A stretch of DNA of 64,000 nucleotides from JAXDMU01 sp963762435 (GCA_963762435.1 CAVXLN010000003.1:186001-250000); one strand, 5' to 3'. Counted from the stretch's first letter, positions 17,533 to 26,363 are shown. Notes: a model not told the origin generated them from the letters alone. Numbers and translations: made by a program.

Positions 17533-18140
17533 TGAACCATGCGGAACCGATGACCGCCGAGCGCCCGACGCTCGCCGATCCCAATTTCGTGGCCCTCGAC
17601 GGGCTGCCCGAGAGTGAGCGCAGCCTGCTGATCGTCGACGATGACTCGCCGCTGTGCCTGCGCCTGGCCCGCGCCATGGAGCGCCGCGGCTTCGTCGTGG
17701 CAACCGCCGACAGTGTGGCCGGCGGCATCGCCGCCGCGGGCGAGCGGCCGCCCGCCTTCGCGGTCGTCGATCTCAGGCTCGGCGACGGCAACGGGCTCGA
17801 CATCGTCGGGGCGATCCGCCGGGTGCGGCCCAATGCGCGCATCATCATGCTGACGGGATACGGCAATATCGCGACCGCCGTCGCGGCCGTGAAGGCGGGT
17901 GCGCTCGACTATCTGCCGAAGCCGGCCGATGCCGATGCGGTCGAGCGCGCGCTCTTGACCCGCGGCGCCTCGCTGCCGCCGCCGCCCGAGGATCCGATGT
18001 CGGCCGACCGCGTCCGCTGGGAGCATATCCAGCGCGTCTTCGAGCAATGCGACCGCAACGTGTCGGAGACGGCGCGGCGTTTGAAGATGCATCGCCGGAC
18101 CCTGCAGCGCATCCTGTCGAAGCACGCGCCGCGACACTGA
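17529..18140 (+). CDS. regA: Response regulator RegA/PrrA/ActR
   Basis: The 203-residue regulator has a receiver domain with acidic pocket IVDDDS, phospho-accepting Asp81 in FAVVDLRLGDGNGLD, and MLTGYGNIATAVAAVKAGALDYLPKPA. A proline linker (PPPPEDP) leads to a Fis-type helix-turn-helix (CDRNVSETARRLKMHRRTLQRIL) typical of this family. The ATG at 17529 overlaps the regB stop, with GGAGGCG upstream, so the two are coupled. The N-terminus is about 15-20 residues longer than usual; a later ATG at 17550 is possible. Confidence 0.95.
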   Translation: MMNHAEPMTAERPTLADPNFVALDGLPESERSLLIVDDDSPLCLRLARAMERRGFVVATADSVAGGIAAAGERPPAFAVVDLRLGDGNGLDIVGAIRRVRPNARIIMLTGYGNIATAVAAVKAGALDYLPKPADADAVERALLTRGASLPPPPEDPMSADRVRWEHIQRVFEQCDRNVSETARRLKMHRRTLQRILSKHAPRH

Positions 18141-18150
18141 TCGGCATCCC

Positions 18151-18909
18151 ATGCTGAGGAACTTTTTTCGGCGCAGCGGTCCTGCCGCTGCGCCGTCCGC
18201 CGAGGTGCCGCAGGGCACGCGTCTCTACGCGATCGGCGACATTCACGGCCGGGCCGATCTGCTGGCCGATCTGCATCGCCGGATTCTCCAGGATGCGGCC
18301 GGGTCGAGTGCCGAACGGCAGGTCGTGGTCTATCTTGGCGACTATGTCGATCGCGGACCGAGCTCCAAGGGCGTCGTCGATCTCTTGCTGCGCAATCCGC
18401 TGCCGGGATTCGAGGCGATCCATCTCAAAGGCAATCACGAGCAGGCGCTGCTCGATTTCATGGACGATGCCGAGCCCGGCCCGGAATGGCTGAGCTGGGG
18501 CGGCGACGCGACGCTGGCGAGCTACGGCATCGCGGTGAGCAGCGATCCTACCGACGACCAGCTGCGGCGCGCCCGGGCCGAGCTTCGCCATTCGATGCCG
18601 CGCGACCATGCCGATTTCTATCGGGCCCTCAAGCTCACCCATCAGGAAGGCGACTATTTCCTGGTCCATGCCGGCGTCAGGCCGGGCGTGCCGCTGTCGG
18701 CCCAGACTGAAGAGGATCTGTTATGGATCCGCTATGAGTTCCTGATGAGCGATCAGGGCTTCGGCAAGCTTGTCGTCCATGGCCACACGATCGCCGAGAC
18801 GCCGCAGATCCGGCACAACCGCATCGGCATCGATACCGGCGCCTTCCATACCGGCCGCCTGACGGCGCTGGTCGCGGAGGGGGCCGATTATTCCTTTCTG
18901 CAGACCTGA
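18151..18909 (+). CDS. PPP-family metallophosphoesterase (serine/threonine phosphatase-like)
   Basis: The 252-residue cytoplasmic protein has all PPP metal motifs: GDIHGRADLL (residues 29-38), GDYVDRGPSSKGVVDLL, KGNHEQALLDF, FLVHAGVRPGVPL and LVVHGHTIAETPQ. It most resembles bacterial PrpA/lambda-type phosphatases, which remove phosphate from proteins, or bacterial diadenosine tetraphosphate hydrolases of the same fold. It starts 10 nt after regA on the same strand and may be co-transcribed. A link to RegB/RegA signalling is not shown. The gene converges with the isochorismatase-fold gene. Confidence 0.9.
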   Translation: MLRNFFRRSGPAAAPSAEVPQGTRLYAIGDIHGRADLLADLHRRILQDAAGSSAERQVVVYLGDYVDRGPSSKGVVDLLLRNPLPGFEAIHLKGNHEQALLDFMDDAEPGPEWLSWGGDATLASYGIAVSSDPTDDQLRRARAELRHSMPRDHADFYRALKLTHQEGDYFLVHAGVRPGVPLSAQTEEDLLWIRYEFLMSDQGFGKLVVHGHTIAETPQIRHNRIGIDTGAFHTGRLTALVAEGADYSFLQT

Positions 18910-18916
18910 TAGCGCC

Positions 18917-19573
18917 TCAAGCCGTAAGCGGCAGGTTGATGCCGCCAAGCGGATCGGCCAGCACGCCCGGATCGAGCGTATCGGCGTGGTAGCGCTCCAG
19001 ATTCTCGCGGAGCGAGGCAGCGACGCCGCGCGCGGCACCCGTGGCGGCGAATTCCGCCAGCATCGCCACCCAGCTGGTGAGGCGCACCCCGGCCTCGGTC
19101 ATGCGCGCGACGCCGAGCCGTTCGGCCGTGATGTCGCCACCGGTGGACGCATCGAGCACGACATGGATCTGATAGCCGTCGAGGCGTACTGCCAGCGCCG
19201 TGGCGGCAATGCCGCCCGGAACGAGCCCGGCCAAAATGACCTCGCGCCGGCCGGCCCGGCCGACCGCGGCGCGCGAGGCGGCATCGGACCAAAAATCGCC
19301 GGATTTGCGCGTCACCATGGAATCCTGTCCGAACATCTCGATGAGCTGAGGTGCGATCGAGCCCGCCTGGCGCGCGGGCCGCGCGCTGAGCACGGTGGGC
19401 ACGCTGAAGATCTGCGCCAGCTTAGCCAGGCCGTCGATATTGTTCATGAGGGCGGCGGCCTTGGCGCCGGCCAGGCGGGTGATCAGACGCTCCTGGCAAT
19501 CGACGAGAACCAGAACCGCGTCGCACGGCAGAAGCCGCTCCGCGAATCGGTTATGCGTCATTCGAAGGTTCAT
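18917..19573 (-). CDS. Isochorismatase-fold protein lacking the catalytic cysteine
   Basis: The fold is recognisable from LVLVDCQERLI (catalytic Asp position), VPTVLSARP, RKSGDFW (lysine position), VILAGL and a C-terminal HVVLDASTGGDI. In YcaC-type hydrolases the nucleophile follows in GLWTEVC; here the aligned stretch is GLVPGGI, with isoleucine at the cysteine place. It is therefore probably not a working cysteine hydrolase of this class. Start codons at 19582 (GTG), 19573 (ATG, used) and 19561 (ATG) are all possible; no strong ribosome site separates them. A CtrA-type box sits immediately upstream. Confidence 0.85.
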   Translation of the reverse strand: MNLRMTHNRFAERLLPCDAVLVLVDCQERLITRLAGAKAAALMNNIDGLAKLAQIFSVPTVLSARPARQAGSIAPQLIEMFGQDSMVTRKSGDFWSDAASRAAVGRAGRREVILAGLVPGGIAATALAVRLDGYQIHVVLDASTGGDITAERLGVARMTEAGVRLTSWVAMLAEFAATGAARGVAASLRENLERYHADTLDPGVLADPLGGINLPLTA

Positions 19574-19582
19574 CTCGTTCAC

Positions 19583-19607
19583 TTAACGAAGCGTTAACCT
19601 TAGTTAA
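19583..19607. promoter_or_regulatory. CtrA-type binding motif (TTAA-N7-TTAA) with a third TTAA
   Basis: TTAA at 19583-19586 and TTAA at 19594-19597 are separated by exactly 7 nt, the full consensus of the alphaproteobacterial cell-cycle regulator CtrA. A third TTAAC lies 6 nt further on (19604). It adjoins the start of the isochorismatase-fold gene on the minus strand and lies about 190 nt before the aminopeptidase gene on the plus strand. The stretch 19608-19790 is AT-rich (including GGTAAAATATTTATAAAATCC) and holds no gene I can see. Confidence 0.6.
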
Positions 19608-19790
19608 CATGCTCGAACAATGCCACGCTGTCGAGAGGATTTTGGGTAAAATATTTATAAAATCCAGATGACTATAAATCGACTCTCAGATGGTGCCTGA
19701 GCAACGGCCGGAACTCGGCGGTTGCAAGCACGAAGGGGCTAAGCCAGCATGCCGCGCTTCATGAATTCTCGAACAACGGCTTGATTCGCC

Positions 19791-20762
19791 ATGCTGTATC
19801 CTGACATCACGCCCTTTGCCACCGGCCTGCTGCCGGTCGGCAGCGGACATCGGATCGCGTGGGAGAGTGTGGGCAATCCCGAGGGCGTGCCGATCCTATT
19901 CCTGCATGGCGGCCCGGGCGGCGGCATCCGGCCGGTGCATCGCCGCTTTTTCGATCCCGCCTTCTTCCGCACGGTCCTGCTCGATCAGCGCGGCTGCGGC
20001 AACTCGGTCCCCTGGGCGAGCCTCAAGGGCAACGATTCCAAAACATTGGTCGAGGATCTTGAGAGGCTGCGCCGACATCTCGGCATCGAGCGCTGGGCGC
20101 TTGCCGGCGGTTCCTGGGGCAGCTGCCTGGCGTTGCTCTATGGCGAGACCCATCCGGAACGCTGCCTGGGCTTCCGGCTGCGCGGCGTCTTCACCGGCCG
20201 CCGGCAGGAGATCGATTGGTGGTGGAACGGGATCGCGGCACTTTTCCCGGAAGCGTTCGAGGAGCTCGAAGCATCCGTCGGGCCGGCGGAGCGGGACGAT
20301 TTGCTGGCGGCCTACGCCGGACGCACGGCCGATCCGAACCCGGCCATTCACGGCCCCGCGGCACTGGCCTTGAAGCGCTTCTCGGCGCGCACCTCGACCT
20401 TCGAGCCCGATCCGACACTGATCGCCGGGGCCGGCGATCTCCATGCGGCCCTGCCGCTCGCCCGCTTTTTCACTCACTATTGCGTGAACGACTTCTTCGT
20501 CGAGGACGGTCAACTGATCGCCGATCTCGGCCGGATCAGCCACCTGCCCTGCGAGATCGTGCAGGGCCGTTATGATGTAGTGACGCCGCCCAAGACGGCG
20601 TGGGCCGTGCATCGCGCCTGGCCCGGCTCCCGGCTCACCATGGTGACGGCCGGCAATCACACCGATCTCGAGCCGGCCATGGCCGAGGCGCTGGTGGCAT
20701 CGACCGACCGCCTGCGCGACCGGCTCGCTGCCGACGGTGCCGGGCGTGGCGCCGGTGGATAA
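19791..20762 (+). CDS. pip: Prolyl aminopeptidase (alpha/beta hydrolase, S33 family)
   Basis: The 323-residue cytoplasmic enzyme releases N-terminal proline. It shows the family's oxyanion-hole start ILFLHGGPGGG and LLDQRGCGNS. The nucleophile is Ser108 in AGGSWGSCLALLYGETHPE. The acid is in VQGRYDVVTPPKTAW and the catalytic His in AGNHTDLEP. LRGVFTGRRQEIDWW also matches proline iminopeptidases (LRGIF motif). It stands alone between an AT-rich intergenic region and a secreted-protein gene. Confidence 0.92.
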   Translation: MLYPDITPFATGLLPVGSGHRIAWESVGNPEGVPILFLHGGPGGGIRPVHRRFFDPAFFRTVLLDQRGCGNSVPWASLKGNDSKTLVEDLERLRRHLGIERWALAGGSWGSCLALLYGETHPERCLGFRLRGVFTGRRQEIDWWWNGIAALFPEAFEELEASVGPAERDDLLAAYAGRTADPNPAIHGPAALALKRFSARTSTFEPDPTLIAGAGDLHAALPLARFFTHYCVNDFFVEDGQLIADLGRISHLPCEIVQGRYDVVTPPKTAWAVHRAWPGSRLTMVTAGNHTDLEPAMAEALVASTDRLRDRLAADGAGRGAGG

Positions 20763-20831
20763 GTTCCGGCTTTACATCCTGGGCCGGCCCGGCTTTTCTC
20801 CCCGGATCCGTTTTCCGCAAGGATCGTACCG

Positions 20832-21590
20832 ATGAAGAAAACCATGCTCGCCGCCGCCGCCGTTCTGGCTCTCGGCAGCGGGGCCGCCCATGCCGCCGGC
20901 TCCTGCCCGGCCTTCACGCCCGCCGTCGTGAAGTTCCAGGTGGTCGACAACCCGATCGAGCGCGACGCCTCCAAGGGTGCCAAGGAAATCGCAGCGGCCA
21001 AGGGCGACGGCAGCGACCATTGGCGCTACCAGGACTATTCGGTCGAGGACTCGATCGCGACCAGCCGCAGCGTCCAGATGCAGCAGCTGCCCAACAACGG
21101 CCCGATGTGCGGTGCGCTCGCGGAAGTGAACTTCAAGCTGAGCTTCAAGCGCAAGATCACGGTCGCGAAGGAATCGGCCGACAATGCCTGCGTCGAGGAC
21201 GCCTTCGCCAGCCAGGCGCAGCCGATCGTCAAGGCCGAGGACGCGGCGGCGGCCCAGTTCGGCAACTCGCTCGATGCCACTTATGGGAAGGATGTCAGAG
21301 CGATCGGCGCAGTTCAGGGTGCCGATCAGGCCGCCGTTCAGGCGCAGATCAGGGACAAGCTGTCGGCGCTATTCAACGACAAGATCTATCCGGCCTTCGA
21401 GAAGCAGATCGCGGAGTCGCACAAATCGGTCAATCTCGCCGATTGGCAGCCGGCCGATTGCAATGGCGAGACGAAGAAAATCGTGGCTTCGCTCAAGGGC
21501 TCGGAGACCAAGGTCGAGACGCCGCCGGCCAATCCGAATGCGGTGGCACCGCCCGTGCCTCAGGCCCCGAGCTATAGGGGCGGCAAGTAA
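20832..21590 (+). CDS. Exported protein of unknown function
   Basis: The 252-residue protein has a clear signal peptide (MKKTMLAAAAVLALGSGAAHAAG). The mature part has four cysteines (at AGSCPAF, GPMCGAL, DNACVED and PADCNGE) that could form two disulfides in the periplasm. The tail is proline-rich (PPANPNAVAPPVPQAPSY). I recognise no family; the VDNPIERDASKGAKEI start resembles nothing I can name. A strong hairpin lies directly after the stop, so it is likely transcribed alone. Confidence 0.75.
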   Translation: MKKTMLAAAAVLALGSGAAHAAGSCPAFTPAVVKFQVVDNPIERDASKGAKEIAAAKGDGSDHWRYQDYSVEDSIATSRSVQMQQLPNNGPMCGALAEVNFKLSFKRKITVAKESADNACVEDAFASQAQPIVKAEDAAAAQFGNSLDATYGKDVRAIGAVQGADQAAVQAQIRDKLSALFNDKIYPAFEKQIAESHKSVNLADWQPADCNGETKKIVASLKGSETKVETPPANPNAVAPPVPQAPSYRGGK

Positions 21591-21599
21591 TCTCCGGGA

Positions 21600-21643
21600 C
21601 GAGCCGGGCTTGCGCCGATCGATTGCCGGCGCAGCCCGGCTCG
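21600..21643 (+). terminator. Strong hairpin after the exported-protein gene
   Basis: CGAGCCGGGCT(T)GCGCCG pairs with CGGCGCAGCCCGGCTCG in a 17-bp stem with one bulged base and a 9-nt loop. It lies 10 nt after the stop codon at 21590 and 36 nt before pepN. No T run follows, so it may act in a Rho-dependent or RNA-stabilising way. Confidence 0.65.
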
Positions 21644-21678
21644 CCCTCGTTGCGATTTGATTCCTCCACGGAGCTGCC

Positions 21679-24351
21679 ATGTCCGATGCCGCGCGCGAGC
21701 ACCTAGCGCCTCGTACCGTCCGGCTCGCCGAGTACCGGCCGCCCGAGTTCGTCATCGACACGGTGGATCTGGTGTTCGACCTCCGCGAGGATCGGACCCT
21801 CGTGAAATCGCGGCTGACCGTACGCCGCAATCCGAATGCGGCGGACCGGACGGGGACGCTGGTACTCGACGGCGAGGCGCTGGAACTCGTCTCGGTGGCG
21901 CTCGACGGCGAGCGGCTCGGCCAGAATCGCTATCAGCTGAACGACGAGGCGCTCGTCATCCCCGAGGTGCCGGACAGCTTCACGCTCGAGATCGAGACAA
22001 GCTTGGCACCGCAGGACAATACGGAGCTGAGCGGGCTGTTCAAATCCGGCGGCAATTTCTGCACGCAATGCGAGCCCGAGGGCTTCCGGCGGATCACCTA
22101 TTTCCTCGATCGTCCGGACGTGATGGCGCGCTACACGACCACGATCCTGGCCGACAAGAAGCACTATCCGGTCCTGCTTTCGAACGGCAATCCAGTCGAT
22201 GGCGGCGAGAGCTCGGGCGGCCGGCATTGGGCCAAGTGGGACGACCCGCATCCCAAACCCTCCTATCTCTTCGCCCTCGTGGCGGGCGAGCTCGCCGTCG
22301 TGCGCGACAGCTTCACCACCCGCTCCGGCCGCGAAGTGGCGCTCGGCATCTGGGTCCGGCGCGGCGACGAGGATAAATGCGGGCATGCCATGGCCTCGCT
22401 CAAGGCGGCGATGCGATGGGACGAGGAGGTGTTCGGCCTCGAATATGATCTCGATGTCTTCAACATCGTCGCCGTCTCGGACTTCAATGGCGGCGCCATG
22501 GAGAATAAGGGTCTCAACATCTTCAACACGAAGTATGTGCTGGCCCGCCCGGATACGGCGACCGACAATGATTTCCAGAGCATCGAAGCGGTCATCGGCC
22601 ATGAGTATTTTCATAATTGGACCGGCGACCGCGTCACCTGCCGCGACTGGTTCCAGCTGTCGCTGAAGGAAGGGCTGACCGTCTTCCGCGATCAGGAATT
22701 CTCGGCCGACATGAACAGCCGTGCGGTCGCCCGGATCGGCGAGGTCCGGACCTTGCGCTCGCTTCAGTTCAGCGAGGATTCAGGCCCGCTGGCGCACCCG
22801 ATCCGGCCCGAAACCTATATGGAGATCAACAACTTCTTCACGGCCACGGTGTACCGCAAGGGTGCCGAGGTCGTGCGCATGATCCAGACGCTGATCGGGC
22901 CGGAAAACTTCCGCAAGGGCATGGATCTCTATATCGCGCGCCACGACAACAGTGCGGCCACGACCGAGGATTTCGTACAGGCGATGAGCGATGCGTCCGG
23001 CATCGATCTCGCCCGGTTCAAGCGCTGGTACGGGCAGGCCGGCACGCCGGTCGTCACCGTCGAGGATCGCTGGGATGCCGCGGCACAGCACTATGATCTG
23101 ACCGTGCGGCAGAGGACGGCGCCGACACCCGGGCAGCCGGCCAAGGAGCCGCTCGTGATCCCGCTCGCCATGGCGCTCATCGGCGAAGACGGCGCCGAGC
23201 TGCCGACGCGCCTCGCCGGCGAGACCGAGCTGCGGCATGGCACCCGCATCTTGACCCTGACCGAAGCGGAGCAGAGCTTCCGCTTCGAGCAGGTTGCGGC
23301 TCCGCCCGTGCCGTCGCTCTTGCGCGGCTTCTCGGCGCCCGTCCGGCTCGAAGGCGTGCCGCTCGCGCATCAGCGCTTCCTGGCGCTGCATGACGGCGAT
23401 CCGTTCGCCCGCTGGGAGGCGGGGCAGCAGGTCGTGATGAACGCGCTGCTCGAGCTGGTCGGCGCCTTCCAGCGCCACGAGGTGCTGGCACTCGACCCGG
23501 CCGTGATCGACCTGGTGCGCCGGAACCTGGCGGCCGCCGATACCGATCCGGCCTTCGCCGCCGAGATGCTGCGCGTGCCGGACGAGATGGCGATCGCCGA
23601 TCGTGTGACGCCGATCGATGTCGATGCCATCCATGCCGCGCGCGGCTTCCTCCTCGCCCAGGTCGGCACGGCCTTGCAGCCCGAGCTCGAGGCGGCCTAT
23701 CGCCGCTTCGGCCAATCGGGGCCCTATCGCATCGACAGCGCGTCCATCGGCCGCCGCGCCGTGCGGAATGCGGCCCTGCTCTATCTCGTGGCATGCGGTG
23801 GCGATGCTGCGGTCGGCCTGGCCAAGGCGCAATTCGACCAAAGCGACAATATGACGGACCGGCTCGCAGCCTTGGCCCAGCTGTCGCGGCTCGACCGGCC
23901 GGAGCGTGCGGACGCGCTCGCGAAATTCCTGGCCGATTGGCGGAATGAGGATCTGGTCGTCGATAAATGGCTGGCGATCCAAGCGATGTCGCCGCTCCCC
24001 GGCACGCTCGATCATTGCCGCCGGCTGCTCGACCATCCGGTCTTCGACATCAAGAATCCCAACCGCGTGCGCGCGGTGATCGGCGTCTTCGCCGCCGGCA
24101 ATCCGCTGCGCTTCCACGACCGGACCGGCGCCGGCTACGCTTTCCTGACCGATCAAATCATCGCGATCGACCGGGTCAACGCGCAGCTCGCGGCCCGGCT
24201 GATCCAGCCGCTCTGCACTTGGCGACGCCATGATCTGGTCCGGCAGGATGCCATGAAGCGTGAGCTCGTGCGCGTGCTCGCGGTTCCCGGCCTCAGCCGC
24301 AATTGCTTCGAGATGGCGTCGAAGAGCCTCGAAGAGGATCGCGCCGCGTGA
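21679..24351 (+). CDS. pepN: Aminopeptidase N (M1 family)
   Basis: The 890-residue zinc aminopeptidase matches the usual length of the bacterial PepN type. The substrate-anchoring GAMENKGLN includes Glu275. The zinc site is HEYFHNWTGDRVTCRD (His308, His312), with the third ligand in LKEGLTVFRDQEF. The N-terminus RLAEYRPPEFVIDTVDL and the C-terminal helical repeat domain (NPNRVRAVIGVFAAGNPLRFH) are also typical. It acts in the cytoplasm in peptide turnover. The start ATG has GGAGCTGCC upstream. A membrane-protein gene follows after 31 nt. Confidence 0.96.
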   Translation: MSDAAREHLAPRTVRLAEYRPPEFVIDTVDLVFDLREDRTLVKSRLTVRRNPNAADRTGTLVLDGEALELVSVALDGERLGQNRYQLNDEALVIPEVPDSFTLEIETSLAPQDNTELSGLFKSGGNFCTQCEPEGFRRITYFLDRPDVMARYTTTILADKKHYPVLLSNGNPVDGGESSGGRHWAKWDDPHPKPSYLFALVAGELAVVRDSFTTRSGREVALGIWVRRGDEDKCGHAMASLKAAMRWDEEVFGLEYDLDVFNIVAVSDFNGGAMENKGLNIFNTKYVLARPDTATDNDFQSIEAVIGHEYFHNWTGDRVTCRDWFQLSLKEGLTVFRDQEFSADMNSRAVARIGEVRTLRSLQFSEDSGPLAHPIRPETYMEINNFFTATVYRKGAEVVRMIQTLIGPENFRKGMDLYIARHDNSAATTEDFVQAMSDASGIDLARFKRWYGQAGTPVVTVEDRWDAAAQHYDLTVRQRTAPTPGQPAKEPLVIPLAMALIGEDGAELPTRLAGETELRHGTRILTLTEAEQSFRFEQVAAPPVPSLLRGFSAPVRLEGVPLAHQRFLALHDGDPFARWEAGQQVVMNALLELVGAFQRHEVLALDPAVIDLVRRNLAAADTDPAFAAEMLRVPDEMAIADRVTPIDVDAIHAARGFLLAQVGTALQPELEAAYRRFGQSGPYRIDSASIGRRAVRNAALLYLVACGGDAAVGLAKAQFDQSDNMTDRLAALAQLSRLDRPERADALAKFLADWRNEDLVVDKWLAIQAMSPLPGTLDHCRRLLDHPVFDIKNPNRVRAVIGVFAAGNPLRFHDRTGAGYAFLTDQIIAIDRVNAQLAARLIQPLCTWRRHDLVRQDAMKRELVRVLAVPGLSRNCFEMASKSLEEDRAA

Positions 24352-24382
24352 TCCCGCCGATCAAAGCGGGCGGAAGCCGCCG

Positions 24383-25021
24383 ATGAAGGAAATTCTGACC
24401 GCCGTCCGCGGGATCGCGGCACAGCTTGCGACGGTGATCCTGTTCTGGACGCTGCTTTGGCTGTTCGGTCTCAAGGTCGCGATCGCCGCCTCGATCGTCT
24501 TCGTGGTGATCGACAGCACGCGGCGGCTTATCACCCGTGCCGGCTTCCCGGCCCTCTATCTCCTGACCAGCGGGCTCACGCTCGTGTTCGGTGCCATCGA
24601 TCTCTATTCGAAAACGCCCTTCATGATCAAATACGAGGCGGTCATCACCAATCTCGTGATCGCCGTCACCTTCGCGCTGGGCACGCGCGGCGAGAAGTCG
24701 ATGATCCAGAAGGTGGCCGAGCAGCAGGTCAAGGAGGGCTTCCCCGACCGGGCCGATATTCGCGCCTTCTTCAAGCTGATGACTTGGGCCTGGGCGCTCT
24801 ATTTCGTGCTGCGCGCCACGCTCTATTTCTGGATGGGCCAGGTCATGCCGATCGAGCGCGTGCTGCAGATCCGCCCGATCATCGGCTTCGCCAGCCTGGC
24901 CGTCATGATGGTGCTGAGCTTCTTCCTGGGCGAAAAGCTGTTCCATCTGGCCCAGCGGCTCGGGCTGGTGCCGCGGGTCGAGGAAGAGACCCTGGCGGCG
25001 GCCAGCCCCAAGAGCCTATAG
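24383..25021 (+). CDS. Inner-membrane septation protein A (YciB/IspZ)-like
   Basis: The 212-residue integral membrane protein has five or six hydrophobic helices. Short motifs resemble the YciB/IspZ family: LLWLFGLKVAIAASIVFVVID, SGLTLVFGAIDLYSKTPFM and FPDRADIRAFFKLMTWAWAL. The family role is envelope or cell-division related but unsettled. The ATG at 24383 is chosen because residues before it look non-coding. Its end is followed by two strong palindromes that separate it from the convergent amidohydrolase gene. Confidence 0.75.
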   Translation: MKEILTAVRGIAAQLATVILFWTLLWLFGLKVAIAASIVFVVIDSTRRLITRAGFPALYLLTSGLTLVFGAIDLYSKTPFMIKYEAVITNLVIAVTFALGTRGEKSMIQKVAEQQVKEGFPDRADIRAFFKLMTWAWALYFVLRATLYFWMGQVMPIERVLQIRPIIGFASLAVMMVLSFFLGEKLFHLAQRLGLVPRVEEETLAAASPKSL

Positions 25022-25036
25022 GCGGCCTATACCAAT

Positions 25037-25071
25037 CGCCTGAGTTTCGGGACTCATCCGAAACTCAGGCG
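25037..25071 (+). terminator. Perfect 14-bp hairpin
   Basis: CGCCTGAGTTTCGG (25037-25050) pairs exactly with CCGAAACTCAGGCG (25058-25071) around a 7-nt loop. It starts 16 nt after the septation-protein stop. It likely ends or protects that transcript, or belongs to a dispersed palindromic repeat, since the preceding ATACCAA also opens the palindrome at 25148. Confidence 0.65.
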
Positions 25072-25147
25072 GGTCGCTCAGGCGCCGCGCGGGTCGCCTC
25101 CGCGCCCCTGAGGCTTTCGCGCCATACGGCGCGCGCTCGCCGTCGCT

Positions 25148-25195
25148 CGTAATACCAACCGTCGGAAGTCAAGACTTCCGACGGTTGGTATTACG
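25148..25195. repeat. Perfect 23-bp palindrome spanning the end of the amidohydrolase gene
   Basis: CGTAATACCAACCGTCGGAAGTC (arm 25148-25170) is mirrored exactly at 25173-25195 around the dinucleotide AA. The right arm contains the stop codon of the minus-strand M20 gene. Between 25072 and 25147 there are further GC-rich partial palindromes. The shared ATACCAA with the hairpin at 25037 suggests a repeat family rather than simple terminators. Confidence 0.7.
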
Positions 25196-26363
25196 CTTCC
25201 TCCAGCACCGTCTCGACCAGCTGCGCCCAATAGCTGGCGCCGAGCGTCAGGATCCCGTCGTTGAAGTCGTAATTGACCTGATGCAGGTTCCGGCCGCCGC
25301 TGCCCGGGCCGGCCCCGATGACGATATAGGCGCCCGGTTTCGCCTCGAGCATATAAGCGAAATCCTCGCCGCCCATCACGGGCGGGATATTGCCATGGAC
25401 ATTCTGCTGGCCCGCCAGCTTGGCGGCCACGCCAAGCGCCTTGTCGAGCTGGGCGGCGTGATTGCGGGTCGAGGGATAGCCCGGCGTCCAGGTCACGTCG
25501 GCCGTGCCGCCCAACGCCTTGGCAATCCCCGTCGCGATGTGCCGGAGCGAGGTTTCCGCGGTCTTGCGCAGGGTCGGATCGAAGCTCCTGACCGTGCCGC
25601 GCAGCACCGCCTCCTCGGCAATCACATTATAGGCGGAGCCGGCATGGAACTGGGTGATGCTGACCACGAGGCTGTCGATCGGATCGGCCGTGCGGCTGGT
25701 GATGGTCTGCAGCGCCGCCACGATCTGGGCGCCCATCACCACCGGATCGACCGTCTTGTGCGGCTGGGCGGCATGACCGCCCCGGCCCTTGACGACGATA
25801 TCGAACTCGTCGGTCGCCGCCATCATCGGCCCGGCCCGGCCACCGAAATGGCCGATCGGCATGCCCGGCACATTGTGCATGCCATAGACCTCGTCGACCG
25901 GGAATTTCTCGAACAGCCCGTCGCGCACCATGACATCGCCGCCGCCGCCGAATTCCTCGGCCGGCTGGAAGATGAACTGCACCGTGCCGGCGAAATTCCG
26001 CGTCTCGGCGAGATAGCGCGCGGCCCCCAGCAGCATGGTGGTATGGCCGTCATGGCCGCAGGCATGCATGCGGCCCGGGAATTTCGACGCGTGGGCGAAG
26101 CTGTTCGCCTCCGTCATCGGCAGCGCGTCCATGTCGGCCCGGAGCCCGATCGTCCGCTCGCCCGGCCGATTGCCCTTGAGCGTGCCGACGACACCGGTGC
26201 CGGCAAGGCCGCGATGCACCTCGATGCCGAACTCGGCGAGCTTGGCGGCCACGATGTCCGAGGTCCGGTGCTCCGCGAAGGCAAGCTCCGGATGGGCATG
26301 GAAATCCTGCCGCCACTCGGTCAGGTCGGCCTCGTAATCGGCGATGCGGTTGGTGATCGGCAT
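25191..26363 (-). CDS. M20D-family amidohydrolase (hippurate/N-acyl amino acid hydrolase type), copy A
   Basis: The 390-residue cytoplasmic metallohydrolase cleaves N-acyl or similar amide bonds. Metal-site motifs are HAHPEL (N-terminal), GLRADMDALP, MHACGHDGHTTMLLGAARYL and FIFQPAEE, with GMHNVPGMP and GGEDFAYML further on. The dimerisation domain (DIVVKGRGGHAAQPHKTVDP) is intact. It is 18 nt downstream of a paralogue of exactly the same length, so the pair arose by tandem duplication. The true substrate cannot be read from sequence. The stop lies inside a palindrome. Confidence 0.92.
   Translation of the reverse strand: MPITNRIADYEADLTEWRQDFHAHPELAFAEHRTSDIVAAKLAEFGIEVHRGLAGTGVVGTLKGNRPGERTIGLRADMDALPMTEANSFAHASKFPGRMHACGHDGHTTMLLGAARYLAETRNFAGTVQFIFQPAEEFGGGGDVMVRDGLFEKFPVDEVYGMHNVPGMPIGHFGGRAGPMMAATDEFDIVVKGRGGHAAQPHKTVDPVVMGAQIVAALQTITSRTADPIDSLVVSITQFHAGSAYNVIAEEAVLRGTVRSFDPTLRKTAETSLRHIATGIAKALGGTADVTWTPGYPSTRNHAAQLDKALGVAAKLAGQQNVHGNIPPVMGGEDFAYMLEAKPGAYIVIGAGPGSGGRNLHQVNYDFNDGILTLGASYWAQLVETVLEEA

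Noticed and set aside
19608..19790. Possible small RNA or tRNA gene in the AT-rich gap
   Set aside because: No cloverleaf, no strong hairpin and no terminator-like end are visible; probably a promoter region.
22780..24231. Long minus-strand frame opposite pepN
   Set aside because: A shadow of pepN codons on the other strand; no motif, while pepN is complete.
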